DNA from: Evernia prunastri
Taxonomy: Eukaryota > Ascomycota > Lecanoromycetes > Lecanorales > Parmeliaceae
DNA length: 64,000 nt
Assembly: GCA_003184365.1 (NCBI GenBank)
Contig: NKYR01000047.1
Span: 1 to 64,000 of the forward strand
Direction: 5' to 3'
Position 1 is the stretch's first letter, and each line of letters begins with the position of its first letter. The notes under the pieces are model-generated. The model had not been told where the DNA came from. It saw only the letters and a list, made by a program, of their open reading frames with translations, and made no database searches. The translations under genes and the position numbers were made by a program. Of the stretch, positions 46,014 to 58,900 are shown one piece after another.

Positions 46014-46403
46014 TTTTGCGGTCACAGTCCCTCGATTGATGATAGATTATCTCGAGAGTATTTCGTGAACTCACACAGTACACGAGGCTATTGTTTGTGT
46101 TGAGTGGGTAGCTGTGTTTAAGCCCCCCCGGACGTTGAGAAATAGTAAACAAAGCGGGCGCTAGTCCCACGCTTAAATCCGATATCTCGGACATAATTTC
46201 AGGCTAGCTTCGCGTCTTTTCCAGACGAGAGTAAACCAAAACATTATTTGGTGCTCGAGCATTTTGCATTATGTCACTAGTATCGCTCTGCTCAGGCTCT
46301 GAGCTGGAAGGAAATCGCTCCTGAAAGTGAAAGCATTATCTAATAATTGTACTCATGATCTAGCTATGCTTGTGCTTTTCCGCATGTCCCTTTCCTGGCT
46401 CTC
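46014..46403. other. Intergenic, AT-hook gene promoter
   Basis: About 390 bp upstream of the AT-hook gene and downstream of the epimerase. It holds a short reverse frame (46070–46194) that may be a first exon or 5' UTR. Confidence 0.45.
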
Positions 46404-47709
46404 TCATGATCCCACAATACTGAACTCGTACTGCGCAAAGTTCACAGCTGGTTGCGTCGTAGGAGTATATACCTGGTACTGGTCTTGACCCCATTGCGGA
46501 TTATTGATGCCGTCAATCCATTGCTGAGTCTCAATCACCAGACAGCCAAACTTCGGTACATATGAAGTACCATTCCCATGCTGCTGGCTCATCTTGACAG
46601 GAATGGTGCCGTTGAGGTTGTCACACGCATAAAGCTGCAGACTTTGCTGGTTGGTATAAACATCCAACTGAATACCCGTGACGTTGGAGTACATGGTGAG
46701 GACGCTGATATCAGTAGCTTCTGGCGCGGAGTACCGGGGGCGGTCAAGAATGAAAGCGTTGTCGTAGCCTGTGCAGTTGAATCCACAGTCATCGATAGCA
46801 TCGAGGATGTCTCTTCCGATTTGCTTTGGAGAGGTGAAATCGAGGGCCGAGCCGTTGACGATGCCGATCGTGCCATTGGGTACTTCGATATTGTCGATCT
46901 GCACGTAGCGCGCAGAGTAAGGCATGTGGAGCGTGTCGTTCAAGATCGTCAGATCTGATGGGTCAGAGAAAGCGCCGAGGTTCCAGTAGACGTGGTTGGC
47001 AAGCATAATGGGAGTAGGTTCGTCGAGAGGGATTGACACGAGTCTGGAAGTCCATACTGGTCCAGCAGATACTGTGTATGTTGCGTACGTGATGACAGTC
47101 CCAGGAAAGCCTTCATAGCCCTGGTCGAGAAGAGAAAAGGTGATCGAGCTTGCATTGCTTGAAACCACCGTCCAATTCCTTTGGTCGTACCCCACATTGC
47201 CGCCGTGTAATGTATCTTCTCCACCATGCTCATTCTCAGGAATATGGGAGGTGACGCCTCTGAATTGAAATCTCGCAGTCAGCATTGCTGGTCTGAGAAA
47301 ACATATCGAGTCTTGAAGATCTTCGAGGCTCTGGATTCCCAAGACGTATCTCAAGACCCTAATTTGAACCCTCAAAGAGAAACCCAGACTCGGAGTATAC
47401 GTACTGTACAGTGAAAGTCCCGTTCTTGATGCGATTGGCATAGCGACCCACTACGGCACCAAAGTATGTGTGATCTGTCTCAGTATCATTCAGGTAAGCA
47501 GTACCGCTGTCGTAGCCAAGAACAACATCTTGGGGATTGCCATCCTTGTCTGGGACAAAGAGATTTGTAAGGGTGGCGCCGTAAGGTATGAAGCTTGCAT
47601 TGATACCAGGCGCAGAGATTGTGTACTTAGTGAAGACACCTGTCCCGCTCGAGTTCTGAGCCAAAGCTCCGAGCGTGAGCGCAGACAAAGCAATCAGAGA
47701 GGAGATCAT
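46404..47709 (-). CDS. Secreted aldose 1-epimerase (mutarotase)
   Basis: Two exons (47709–47405 and 47259–46404, 145-bp intron) encode 386 residues. A signal peptide (MISSLIALSALTLGALAQ) predicts secretion, and many NxS/T sites suggest N-glycosylation. Galactose-mutarotase landmarks appear in order: FIPYGATLTNLFVPDKDG, VVGRYANRIKNGTF, HIPENEHGG (first catalytic His), ANHVYWNLGAF (second His) and GCLVIETQQWIDG (catalytic Glu), close to the fold's usual length plus leader. The enzyme interconverts alpha and beta anomers of aldoses; an extracellular form would help sugar uptake. Complete, with clean splice sites. Confidence 0.92.
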
Positions 47710-49523
47710 GTTTGATCAGCTACAGGCTTTGCGAGAAGCAGGATTTGACAAGGAGCTAGATGTGAGAGAAGCTTGAAAGAGAGCAATGAAGAGAGGGCTG
47801 CGAGCCTGACCTACTCTTTATACTTGGTGGGATGGTGCATGCTCCACCTATCACAGCGTTGCCCTGAGCATGAGCCTTTTCAACGTCTGCGGGGTTGCGC
47901 CATGGACAGGAACGAGATTTTCTCTCCCGGGTATGATGCAATGATGCTGGATTTTTCAGGTCAGCTGCAGGGATAGCTGTCTCTTTAGCCTGAATGGCTG
48001 GGGCTCATCTGCAGCTTTAAAGGCGGAACAGAAGAAAGGTGGGATCGGAGTGCATGCCGATGACTGTATTATTCGCATGGATTATGATTATGGAAAGTTG
48101 AACTTGATCGAAGAGATCCGGACCCGTTGAGGGGTCATGGGGAGATCCGGGGATACAAATTTACATACCTTGACCGGTACGAGTGGGGAATCCCCGCTAG
48201 CGTTCAGCGCCTAAACACTTCCCCAATCAAACCTTCTCCCCACACGGCTGATGGCGTCCTCCTTTAAAGCAAATTTTAAGGTAAGGTACTTTAGCCTTCA
48301 ATTACACTACGAATGCATCAATGCGGGGCTCGAGCATTGTTTTGAAAAGCCATCCATGTAAGAAATGGGCAATTATGTACCTACCTTACTCACGTACAAG
48401 GTATGCTATTCATGTCAAGGCCAAGAGTCCTCCAGCTGACCGTATCAGCCATTCGAGCAACCATTTCTGAATTTCCTACCCAATACCGCCTTCCTGAGAG
48501 AACCCTCATCGTGCTCTGCAGGACATAGCCCATGAGAGATACGATAAGTACCTAAGGTACCCCACAAGGAAGTTTAGATCCAGATTGACTACATCAGATG
48601 TTGCTGCGGGTAATACAGTACCTGAGGCTTATGGATATGGGCATGCTTGCCGGCCGCGAAGAAAACCACAAAGAGCCGCTGTCGTGTGGAATGCTTGCAC
48701 ACTCTTCATCGGGCTCCAATGTCTCCATTTCGCGATCTTGTTCTTCTCCGCGTTCATGGGTTATGATTTTGACGAGAGCACAGGCCCTGGGTATTAGTTT
48801 CCTTTCCGAGAAACGGCCGTTGGTGATTCGAGCATAGAGAGCATCTGTAGAGGCATTGATACTGTGGGGCTTGAGGATGTTAGGTTTCGTAGAGAAGGCA
48901 ACATGGTCCTTGCAGTTCAATATATCATGAAATCAATGCTTAGATGCTATATCATACCAAAGACCTTCGCTTGAGTGCCTCGGTGGAAGACGTGCATTTT
49001 CATACCTTTCGCATTGCAACGAGAACACCCTCGCCTTTTATTCATTGAGCAGCATTTGCCAGATGCGCCCTGTCCACACAGGCGAGTGGTCAGTGCGAAA
49101 TAACAGTGGCTGTACTGTGCCACCAGATTGCTGAAACGGTTCATCCAGCTGGTCTGGCAAGACCCTTCATGAGAAAGAACAGATGAGGTCACCCTCGAAC
49201 CCATGGCAATGGCCAGGTTCTCAACCGCAAAGTCTGACCGAGACAGAATGACGCAGAAAGGCGACGCAGTCCCAGAACGATGCTCCATGTAACATGAAAA
49301 TGTAGTTGGGCTTAGAGAGCAGATGTGTGTATTGGCTGCTTTCTGGGACCTTGTGGAGAATGATAGCTTCGACATGAAAAATGGGATGTACAGGAGTAAG
49401 CATATCGTTGATGTACAGTCTTATTCAAGGTACCTCAAGCCCAAGATCAAGCATTCAAATAGGCACATTCCACAACGCCTGATATCATACAGCCATCTTT
49501 GATGCAAATTTATTCTTTCAGAC
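47710..49523. other. Large intergenic gap, no gene recognised
   Basis: About 1.8 kb between the epimerase start and the V-ATPase subunit end, both on the reverse strand. Reverse frames at 48594–48920 and 48947–49375 and several short forward frames have no motifs. The epimerase promoter must lie in its left part. No tRNA pattern noticed. Confidence 0.45.
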
Positions 49524-50780
49524 TTAAAACACACTGATATAGTTGCCTATCCGATCTTTCTGGTTCTGTGCGATGCACTCCGCAATCCAGGTTATGTTGC
49601 GGATTTCCTATGCCGGTCAGTCACATAATGTTTGTCAAGCGAGAGAGTGGCAACATACCTGTTCTCTCAATCTTACCCACGCATACACGACAGCATGAGT
49701 GAATTGCCTCGTGAAGGCCGCCTTCGATATTTCCATCTCTTTTTGGTAAAACATATCCTCCAAGCTCTTTCCATCACTGCCGCCACCACCGCTCATGTTG
49801 CCAGGCCCAGAACCACCCATACCTCCACTCATGCCAACGCTGTCAAAGTATGACTTGTAATCATGGTTGCCGCTGACGGCGAGCGAAACGCCTTCAATGT
49901 CGTCTGCTCTGGAAAGCATCAAGGTCCCTTCTGGATACAATCCGCCAAAGTTTGGATAGAGCTTGTTCCGATCCTGCTTTGACAGGTCGGTGCCGAAAGA
50001 ATTGAGGGTGATATTGATGGCTCGGCGATCAGCTTCGAATTCCAGCACTTCGGCCATGACTTCTGATGTAGGGGTACCTTTGATGTCAGGATGCTCTGTG
50101 ACAAAATTGTAGAAATCTTCCAGATAATTTTTATACAAGGTGTTGCGGATTATCTCAATGTTCAGTTCGTCAAGGTCCTGGTGGCTCAAGGAACCTTTGA
50201 AGTACGGGGCAAGCGGCGTCTCGATCAGAGTTGAGTTGTATAATTCCTCGATATTCGTTGCCACACAGAGCACTGGCATGGTCTCGAACCATCCGAGGGG
50301 GTGACATCTTTCTAGCAACTCCCGTGTATCTCGCTCATGCAGGGTACCAGTGATAAGTAGCGCCACGTTGTCGATCATATAGCCGTAAGTAAGGTACTCC
50401 ATGAATTTTGCTAGTGTTCCCACCGCCTGCCCTTGAAGGTATCTGAACTCCGCGACTAGCTTGTCTGTGGTCTTGTTGGCGAGGGAGGAGGTGGATGGAT
50501 TAGGCGGTAGCGATGCGAGGAAATCACCATAAGCTGGGGATAGTTGTAGCTTGACATCTACAAACAATGAGAGTCAAATATATAACGTCAATGTTGGAGC
50601 CACATACCATCGATTGTTTCACACTGTGTAAGATTATTGTAGTTCTGGGCAGTGAGAAGACTGTTCCTATACCCTCGTACTATTCCCTCGATATAACTGC
50701 ATCAGTTAGTACCCGAGATTCGGAGTTGATTTGGGATGTCAGCCATACCCGCCGTCTACGTTAAAGAAAAGGCCTTCCAT
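49524..50780 (-). CDS. VMA6: V-type proton ATPase subunit d (Vo sector)
   Basis: Four exons on the reverse strand, with introns near 50699–50748, 50561–50610 and 49610–49659. The start MEGLFFNVDGGYIEGIVRGYR is the universal subunit d N-terminus. It continues with LTQCETIDDVKLQL, MIDNVALLITGTLHERD, ERCHPLGWFETM, LDELNIEIIRNTLYKNYLEDFYNF and ends EIRNITWIAECIAQNQKDRI. Subunit d caps the proteolipid ring and couples V1 to Vo in the vacuolar membrane. A glycine/serine-rich insert (GMSGGMGGSGPGNMSGGGGS) before KSLEDMFY is a usual fungal feature. Complete; it shares a 213-bp upstream region with NOP58. Confidence 0.95.
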
Positions 50781-50993
50781 AGCAGTGGTTGGCTTTGAGC
50801 AAAAGGAATCTTAGTGGGGCGAGGTCGCAGATGCAGTTGAGATCGATATAGCAGAATGCCAAGGCCGGAAGTAGAAGCTAAGATGTAATTAAAAATTAGC
50901 GAATTTCTCCAACGAAAACTTTCTCGAACATCTTTAGCAAGAGCGCACCTGTACCGTCAAAAACGTCACATACCTCCTGCCTTTCCGGCCAAA
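50781..50993. promoter_or_regulatory. Divergent VMA6 / NOP58 promoter
   Basis: Only 213 bp separate the two start codons, so the two housekeeping genes must share or overlap promoter elements. Confidence 0.7.
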
Positions 50994-53469
50994 ATGGGGC
51001 TCTTCATCCTTCAGTATGCATGCTGAATCGACTGTCAATACTCTTTCTTCCGCGCTAACCTTTGCTTAGGGAGACTCCTGTGGGGTATGCACTTCTGAAA
51101 GCAAAGAGCTCAAAGATATTAAAGCAAGATGGCCTCACGGCCGACGATGAGACCGCTGAGGGCATATGCAGCCTGTACGTGTATCCGTATCCTTTTTGGG
51201 CTTCCTTATCGCCAGTATCACATTGAATCAGTACTAATCGCGTTCACGTTTACGTGCAGTCTCAAATTGAAAGATTTTCACAAGTTCGACAGCGCTGCTA
51301 CAGCCCTCGAGCAAACTGCTGCTCTAGTCGAAGGCAAAGTTACGCCTCGACTATCTGGTTTGCTAGACTCTATCAAAGATGAAAAGAAAGTGTCTCTAGC
51401 GGTCGCTGACCCTAAGCTTGGTATGATGAATACTAGTCTTCATTACCACGAGCTTTGAGTTGACAACATGCACAGCCAATGCCATCAACAAGCTGCCACA
51501 ACTCTCCCTCAACCTTATATCCGATTCCAGTACACAAGATCTCTACCGAGCAATTCGCAACCACCTTCCTTCCTTGATCCCTGGCCTTCTCCCGCAAGAC
51601 ATTTCCACAATGTCTCTAGGTCTTTCACATTCGCTTTCAAGGCACAAGCTCAAGTTTTCGCCGGACAAAGTGGACACTATGATTGTTCAGGCAATCGCGC
51701 TTTTAGATGATCTCGACAAGGAATTGAACACCTATGCAATGAGAGTGAAGGAATGGTATGGTTGGCATTTCCCCGAGATGGGCAGAATCTTGAACGACAA
51801 CCTGGCCTATGCACGTGTCATACTAAGCATGGGCATGAGAACAAGCGCTGCGAAAGCAGACCTTGCGGAGATACTGCCAGAAGAGATAGAGGCCGCTGTC
51901 AAAGCTGCCGCAGAAGTTTCTATGGGTACTGAGATAACAATTGAAGATCTCGAAAACATCCAAGCGCTTGCCGAGCAGGTCGTCAGTTTCACCGAATATC
52001 GCCAGCAACTCTCTGGTTATCTATCTACTCGGATGGCCGCAATTGCTCCCAATCTAACCGCTTTGGTTGGCGACCTTGTCGGTGCTCGGCTAATTGCCCA
52101 TGCGGGAAGTCTTATGAACCTAGCTAAAAGTCCAGCGAGCACGATCCAGATTTTGGGTGCTGAGAAGGCCTTGTTTCGCGCTCTGAAGACCAAGCACGAC
52201 ACTCCTAAGTACGGATTGATTTATCACGCATCCTTGATTGGCCAGGCTACAGGGAAGAACAAGGGCAAAATTGCTCGAATGTTAGCTACGAAGGCAGCGC
52301 TGGGACTCCGTGTTGACGCTCTGGCAGACTGGAGCGCCGAGGGAGAAGGCAAGGGGGATCTCGTCACAGAGGAAGAGAAATCTGCACTCGGAATTGATAA
52401 CCGGCTGAAGATTGAGCGCCGACTGGCAAGTCTAGAAGGAAAGCCTTTAAGATCAAAGGGTGTCGCCATAGCTCCAAACGGTGTCTCATTTGCACCTGGC
52501 AAATGGGAAGTCAAAGAAGCGCGAAAATATAACCCGGATGCTGATGGTCTTGCTGGTGACGAGCCAGCCGCAGCAGAACCAATTTCCAAGAAGTCCAAGA
52601 AGGATAAGTCGAAGTTGATTGAAGACTTGGCCGAGGAGCCAGCACCTGAAAAGTCGAAAAAGGACAAAAAGAAGGATTCAAACCACGTTAAGCCGATCGA
52701 AGAGGTTGTGGAGGATGCCATGCACGAAGACCAAAAAAGCTCGGATGAAGAAGAGCCAGAGAGCTCAGATGAGGAGATGGAAGATGAGCCAGAGGAGCAA
52801 GTGACCCCGCCGACTACACAGCCCGAAGCGGCAAGCGAGAAAACTACGACGACCGCAAAAGCCAATGGGGTCGCAGGACACGAGGCAAACGGGAACGACA
52901 AGTCGGAAACAATCTCGACAGTATCAGCAGACACTCCTGACTCACCACCTTCCCCTACCCAACAAGAGATCAACTGGCAGTCATCTATACTCGGGAACAC
53001 CAAAGTAGCCAAAAAGGCCCGGAAGAAGGAGCGACACGCCCGAAAGCTAGCCTTATCAGAAGAAAGGAGCAGAGTGAAAAAGCTCAAGAAGGAGAAGTTG
53101 GCACGGAGACTCGATCGCAAGGAAAGACGGCAGAAGCGAGCAGAGCAAATAGAGCGACGGGAGGAGAGGGACGACGCCAAATTTGGTGCTTTGGCTAAAG
53201 AGGCAGGGCTTTCAATCAGTCGGTACAAGAGAAAGCTCGAGAGAGGTGAGATCAAGTTTGGAGGCGATGGCAAGCCTGTGGCGATCAGCAAAAAGGAGAT
53301 CAAGAAGGCGAGGAAGGCGGCCGAGAAGGCTGAGAAGGCTGAGAAGGTGCCAACGGCCGGTGTGGACAGTAACAAGAAGAGAAGAAGGGACGACGAGGAT
53401 GCGGAGGCTGGGGCCGTCGAGATTTCGGAAAAGAAGAAAAAGAAGAAGCATCACAAGGTTGAGGCTTGA
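50994..53469 (+). CDS. NOP58: NOP58-like box C/D snoRNP core protein
   Basis: Four exons (50994–51013, 51070–51174, 51260–51420 and 51476–53469) in matching phase give 759 residues. N-terminus: MGLFILQETPVGYALLKAK, then the LKLKDFHKFDSAATALE block of NOP5/NOP58. The NOP domain is complete: LPSLIPGLLPQDISTMSLGLSHSLSRHKLKFSPDKVD, DLDKELNTYAMRVKEWYGWHFPE, GARLIAHAGSLMNLAKSPASTIQILGAEKALFRALK, HASLIGQATGKNKGKIARMLATKAALG. It scaffolds 2'-O-methylation snoRNPs in the nucleolus with fibrillarin and NOP56. The acidic/lysine tail is unusually long: after the KKxK repeats there are about 170 more residues containing SILGNTKVAKKARKK and SISRYKRKLERGEIKFGG. Confidence 0.93.
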
Positions 53470-53837
53470 TTGACTGACTCGATGTATTGGTGGCTTATTT
53501 GCACGGATTCCTCAATCTGCTGTGGTGAGGTCTTTTGAATGTTTTGGTAGTATTTACACGGCGCTCGGTACTCGCTGTACATCTGAGCTCTACTGGCTTG
53601 ATGTGTCTGTCCATCACAAAGGGCTCGATAATTATTTCGTGTCAATCACACAAGAATGCGAATTGACATTCGCCTATCGTCACACTTCTCTGGTACAATG
53701 ACCGAAAGATGGTACAAACTCTGAGAATGTAGTACACTGCACTCACAGCCGTTTCGGCCACGATGATACTCCCAACTCCAGAGACCCCTTTCGGAGAAAA
53801 TACCCCTTGACTTTTGAGCCAGGCCATCACCACCCCC
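53470..53837. other. Intergenic between convergent NOP58 and SWI/SNF genes
   Basis: About 370 bp of 3' flanks. No feature recognised. Confidence 0.5.
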
Positions 53838-55528
53838 TTAGAAAGCCCTCCCGTCCCTCCCCCCCTTCTGCACCATCAACCCCACCCCTTCCCTCACAAG
53901 CTCACTGCCCCACACCCCTCCCCTCCCGCCCCGCCTCCACTCGCTCCCCAGCCCCACCCCCGGCACGTCGCCCTCGAACCGCCCGCTCTCGCCCAGCACG
54001 ACCTCGAGGTCTCGCTTCTGGCTCGCCATCCAGCGCTTCACGAACGTGACCGGGTCCCGCTTGTACCCGTCCAGGAACTGGTATTTCCGCTGCGAGGCGC
54101 CGAGGGCCTGGATCAGCAGGGCGAGGTGGTCGTCGTAGGCGGAGAGCTGTTTGAGGATCTGGAGCGAGGGCGGGGGGGCGGGGATGGGCGGCGGCGTGGG
54201 GAGGCGGAGGGTGTAGATTGTCGGGATCGGGGAGGCGTGGAATTCGGGGTCGACGCGGATGGTGTAGGGGAGGGAGAGCGGAGGGATGGGTGTGAGGTGG
54301 CTGATGATGAGGGTGGGGATGTGTGGGAAGTGGATGGTATCTGTTTTGAAGGCCTGAAATCGGTACTTGTCAGTGGCTATTGTTGAGAGGGTGTGGGGGC
54401 CGTAATGGAAAGACTTACGGCTTTCAAGCGGTCGTCGCACTGTATCAACCGCTTTTCCTCGTCCTGCTGCAGCCCCATCGCCTTGACATACTCCCATATC
54501 CCCATAATAATCGACGGGCGGTCATCCTCAGTGGTATCGAGGATATTTGCAAGCTCTTTGCTCAACGTGTAGCGGTCATGAATCTCATCACGGTAGAAAT
54601 TGATCGTACAATTGATATTCTCGTCGCTCTTCCGTTCGAATTCGAGACAGTCGAAGTCGGCTAGAGGAGGCAACACTGTTGCACTCGATGGTATTTGCGG
54701 TTTCTTCCATTCGACTTGCGTCGTTCCATCGGGCTGGAGGTTCTTATTCCGATCAAAGTCTACAGTGATAGCTTTGAGGAAATGGGAGAGCTTCGTTCGC
54801 TGCCGAATGGCTTGTTGTTTTGGCGTCTCTGTAGCAGGAACGCCGTCGTGATCCATAGCATCCCCATGGGTCTGGTCTCCGCCGTCGTCCTCAATATCAC
54901 TACCCTCATCCGAGACAGCATCCGCATCCTCATCTTCTACCACCCTCCCCTCAATCTTGACCCTATACGTGGCCTCGACACCACTGGTAAAGTCGAACGC
55001 ATTCTCGTCCAAATCCCTTCCCTGCCACGGCTGATTCTCCACCGTGTTCGAGATCCAGACCCGCAACGTACTGTACTTCTTCGTGGCATTGTGTAACGAA
55101 TCCTGCTGATCCAGCCTTTTCCTCATCATCACAGCGTCTAGCTTCCTCTCTATCTCCCGCATCCTCTTGTATTGCTGCGCCCCATCTCCAACGATCAAGT
55201 CCTCAATTCCTTCTGGCATAGACTTGTCCGTCGGTTTCTCAGAGCGCCGCTTCGCAATTGCAGCTTGCTCTGCAGTCCGTTTGATCTGCTCCTGGGTTTG
55301 CGCATCCACCATTTTTTTAGGGTCTTGCGGCATGTGGACTGGATTGATGGGCACTGCATCATGGTAAGCTTTGTATATAGCTGGTACGGTGACTGCTACA
55401 CGAAGTCAAGGAATGAGGGCGATGTACTACTTACTTTGACCACGTCTGGTTGAAGATGTATGGGGTGACCGCTGGGTCATTTGTTGATAATTTTGGGCAT
55501 ACCTTTGCTGCATGGCGGCTGGATTCAT
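53838..55528 (-). CDS. SWI/SNF complex subunit, SWP73/SNF12 (SMARCD) family
   Basis: Three exons. The first is short, from ATG 55528 (MNPAAMQQRYAQNYQQ) to a GTAAGT donor near 55433. The second runs from about 55394 to 54420 and the third from about 54353 to 53838. Visible features: a charged N-terminal helix region (IERKLDAVMMRKRLDQQ), STLRVWISNTVENQPWQ, VEWKKPQ, then the SWIB/MDM2 region (FYRDEIHDRYTLSKELANILDTTEDDRPSIIMGIWEYVKAMGLQ) and PYTIRVDPEFHASP with FLDGYKRDPVTFVKRWMASQKRDLEVV near the C-terminus. These match fungal SNF12/RSC6-type subunits that stabilise SWI/SNF-type remodellers in the nucleus. The start overlaps the stop of a small upstream frame by ATGA. Confidence 0.9.
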
Positions 55529-55761
55529 CTTGCCGACTGCGGCTTTCGACCAAACAAAGCAAATTTTTGGCGGGTTGAAGCACCTTTCTTAGACTTTGAC
55601 GTATCATATGCCCTGGCGCACCAGGCGCGTCTGATATCGGTTTCGGGGAAATAGTTGTTCCACCGTCTCTTGGCGAATTCGCCTACCTCAATCTCTTTAG
55701 AGGTTCTTAGATCATACAGACTCAGAATGGGGTTATAAGTCAATACAAGCTGTTGAGCCAT
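55525..55761 (-). CDS. Small 78-codon frame ending at the SWI/SNF start
   Basis: An ATG-started frame (MAQQLVLTYN…) whose TGA overlaps the SWI/SNF ATG as ATGA. Composition is protein-like (RRWNNYFPETDIRRAWCARAYD) and the end is basic. I do not recognise it. It may be an upstream ORF, a separate small gene or chance. Confidence 0.35.
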   Translation of the reverse strand: MAQQLVLTYNPILSLYDLRTSKEIEVGEFAKRRWNNYFPETDIRRAWCARAYDTSKSKKGASTRQKFALFGRKPQSAR

Positions 55762-55930
55762 AAAGTACTTGATAACTATGTAACGAGTCTCACTCTGTAC
55801 AAGTTATCAACCGATCAACCGCAATTATGAACCTTCTCGGTCACGCAAGTATACACTCCCTAACACCTCCGCTGAAGAATACAGAATAATAAAAGCATGA
55901 AAGCAGAATCTCCAACACTAGCCAGCTTGC

Positions 55931-58900
55931 CTAGTACCTCTTAAAATAGTCGCTACCCCCTTCCGGCTGTGCAGTAGGGATATCCGTCCCAATTCCACTA
56001 TCAGTTGGGGGACCAAAAACGACCATCTCGCCGGCATTGCTGATCTCTCCTTTCGCCGCCGCCGCATCCCCTTGGTACGCATCCCTCCCCAAGTAAAACC
56101 CTTCTTCATCTTGCTCACCCTCCTCTTCGTGTGCCGATTCGAGTTGCGATTCTTCCTCTCCATCTTCTGTTGCAGCGAAGTCTCTAGTACCGACAGTGCC
56201 TATCGTCGAGGCTGCGTAGCTGGTTCGTTTGTCTTCGTCGGGTATTGTACTGCCGTCTCCATAGCTCCCAGTCCCACTGTAGGTGCCAGAGTAGCTAGTC
56301 CGCCGTTCAGTCCCTGCTTCACTTCCCTCAACATCCTCTTCATCTTCCTCATCAAGCACACTGTTCTCTTTGTCCTCTTCATCTATGCCATCGTCTGCGT
56401 ACATGCCCGGTGTCTTTGTTCCATTCCAGCTGGTCTTCCTCACCGGAAAGTTGGACTTGACGCTGTGGCTTCTCTTCAGCCCACCAGCGCCCCATCCGCT
56501 TGCTTTGGTAGTACCACCAGTAATTGAAGGATTGGCAAGGACCATTGATCGTTCACCCGTAGCGCCCTTGTTAGCGCCCAAAGTACTCAAGCTGAGGATT
56601 CGTCGATCTGCTTTACCGGATGATGTACTCGATCCTGGTGCTCTTGGAGGCGGTCGTCTTTTCAAGGCCATGCCGACACCGCTGCTCACAGCGCTGTTTG
56701 TTTTTGATGGTACAGTAGTTGCAACAGTGCTTGCTCTCGTGCTTGCTGTGGCGTTGCTAGCTGTGGAGACAACCCTCTTGAGATTCATCTCCTTCAGGCT
56801 GGACTGTGGTCTGGATGTTGTGAGTAGCGAACGAGAATGATCCAAAACCCCGTCAAGGATGCGTCGCTCAAGGCCATCTGCTCTAGCTTCCATTACATGT
56901 AGCTCTTCCCGCCGGATTTGGAGTGCGGTCTCGAGTGATGAAAGATCAGCCTGCATCTTTGATTTCAGCGCCCATAACTCTTGCTTTTCTTTAAAGAGGT
57001 CTTGGACATCCATGGCAAGGCTTTCCTTTTCGCCAGACAATCGGACGATGTCGGCCTCAACAGTTTCCTTCTGAGCAATCCTTCTCTCTAGAGCTATAGC
57101 AATATCTTCCGCCTCCTTGGCTCTTGAATCATTCGCCTCTGCAATAGCGGCTTGTTGAGCTGTGACAAAAGCATCGACCTGGGAGGCTGTAGCGGCGACC
57201 TGTTCTCGGATTTGCTCAAGCATGGCGATCTCCGCAACGGACTTGCCTGCCTCCGTAGCATGAGAGACTAGTTGATCAAGCTTTGCGTGAACCCTCGTAT
57301 CATCATACTTTTCGGAGATGGGAGCCTCTTTTATCATTTCCGGCAAAGGCAAAGATGGGGCAATCGCTGGGAGCGGTATAGCGGCTGGTATCGCATTGAC
57401 GCTCGTCTTGATCTCCTCTGCCGAGACCCTAGTTTGTTCATAATGTTGTCCTACAATACCTAGAACGTCTCGGACCGCTTCCAGGATTTTGGGGTTGTAC
57501 TCTGATACATGTGCCTGGACAGCTTCCACACCTGTGAGCGTCTTCGAGATCTCTGCACGGGTGGCTTGGTGCTCTGATTTCCCGTCCTGAGCAAGGAGGT
57601 CATCCATTTTCAGGCCTACCTCTTCAACACGGTTGAAAACGGTCTTCGAGTCTTCACTCATCCGATCGGATGACTCTGTGACAGTCGAGCCAAGAGCATC
57701 AACGAGTAGTCTCAGGTCTTCAGCAGCGGTTTTTGTTGCGTTGAGAGCTTCGGTTTGCTGAATACTTTTGCCTCCAAGGGCTCGCTCGTTCTCCTGCGCA
57801 GCCAGCTGAGCGTCATCGTATTTTGTCATGATTTCGTCGAAACGCTCATCGATTCTCGTGTTTAGATCACTGATAATAGCATCCTTAATCTCAATTTGCT
57901 TGTCTAGCAGAACGGCGTGGTTTTGTTCATTCTCCCCCTTACCACTTGCAGCGGCAGTATGGACGGATTCAAACTCGTGCTTGACCATCTGCAGGAGGTC
58001 ATCTACTTTAGCGGTCGAGTCCGCAGCCATGATGCTCTCACCCACCGTCTCCAATGCCTTGGCCAGGTCCTGCACGCTGTGATGACTGTCACTGATCCGA
58101 GCTTTAAGTTCTTCTCGAACATCTTCGAAGATCAGTTTTACATCTTCGATTTTATCAGCTATTCCACCATGTTCGATCTTGCGCGCCTCGAAAGCTTGTG
58201 CGGTAAGTTCGTGCTTTTCATCGACCTGTTGGGTGAAATCCTGGATTAGACCATTGAGTACTTCTATATCAGCTTTCGTTGGAAGCGTTTCGACGTCTGG
58301 CAGCTGGAGTTCAGCTACTTGTGTCTTGGTATCCATGCAAAGAATTTCCAAAGCCTCAATATCGTTCTTGTTGACTAAACCACCAGCACCTTCGTTAGAG
58401 CCCCTCTCGCGCATGTCTTCCAGACCGGCGTGCACTTCTTTAAGTAAAACTTCCAGTACGTCGATGTCTTTTTTCGAGGCGCCATCTGAGCCGAAGTCAT
58501 GCACAGCATCCCGGGTCTCATTCAGAATTGACTCAAGGGATTCGATATGCGCTACCTTCGCTAGGCCTTCCGAGTCAGAGGATCCGATCTCGTCGATTTT
58601 GGCTTTTGTGTTCCGCAAAAGGGTTTCGATGGCTTCCGTGTCATCTTTAGTTGCATTGTTCTCGTTCTGGACTTGCTCTCGTTGAGCAATGTCCGCGACC
58701 GAAGCTTGGACATCTCTCAACATGGCTTCTAGTCCTTCGATATGCTCTCTAGCGATAGCTCCTTCGGCACTTTGTTGGGCTGGTGGTGGTGGTGGTGGTG
58801 GTGGAGGCATGTTATCCAGGGCCTCGACTTTTATCCTGAGCTGCGTAATCATCATTTCTAGATTTCCGACATCATTCCTACGCAAGCCTTCCGCTTCTGG

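Noticed and set aside
52224..53375. Long reverse-strand open frame (383 codons)
   Set aside because: It is the antisense shadow of the Lys/Glu-rich NOP58 tail, giving Ser/Phe/Leu-rich nonsense.
53814..54386. Forward-strand 190-codon frame rich in Pro and Gly
   Set aside because: Antisense to the GC-rich third exon of the SWI/SNF subunit; no motif.
58780..58804. Short tandem repeat considered as a CRISPR-like array
   Set aside because: It is a simple trinucleotide run inside a coding region, with no spacers.
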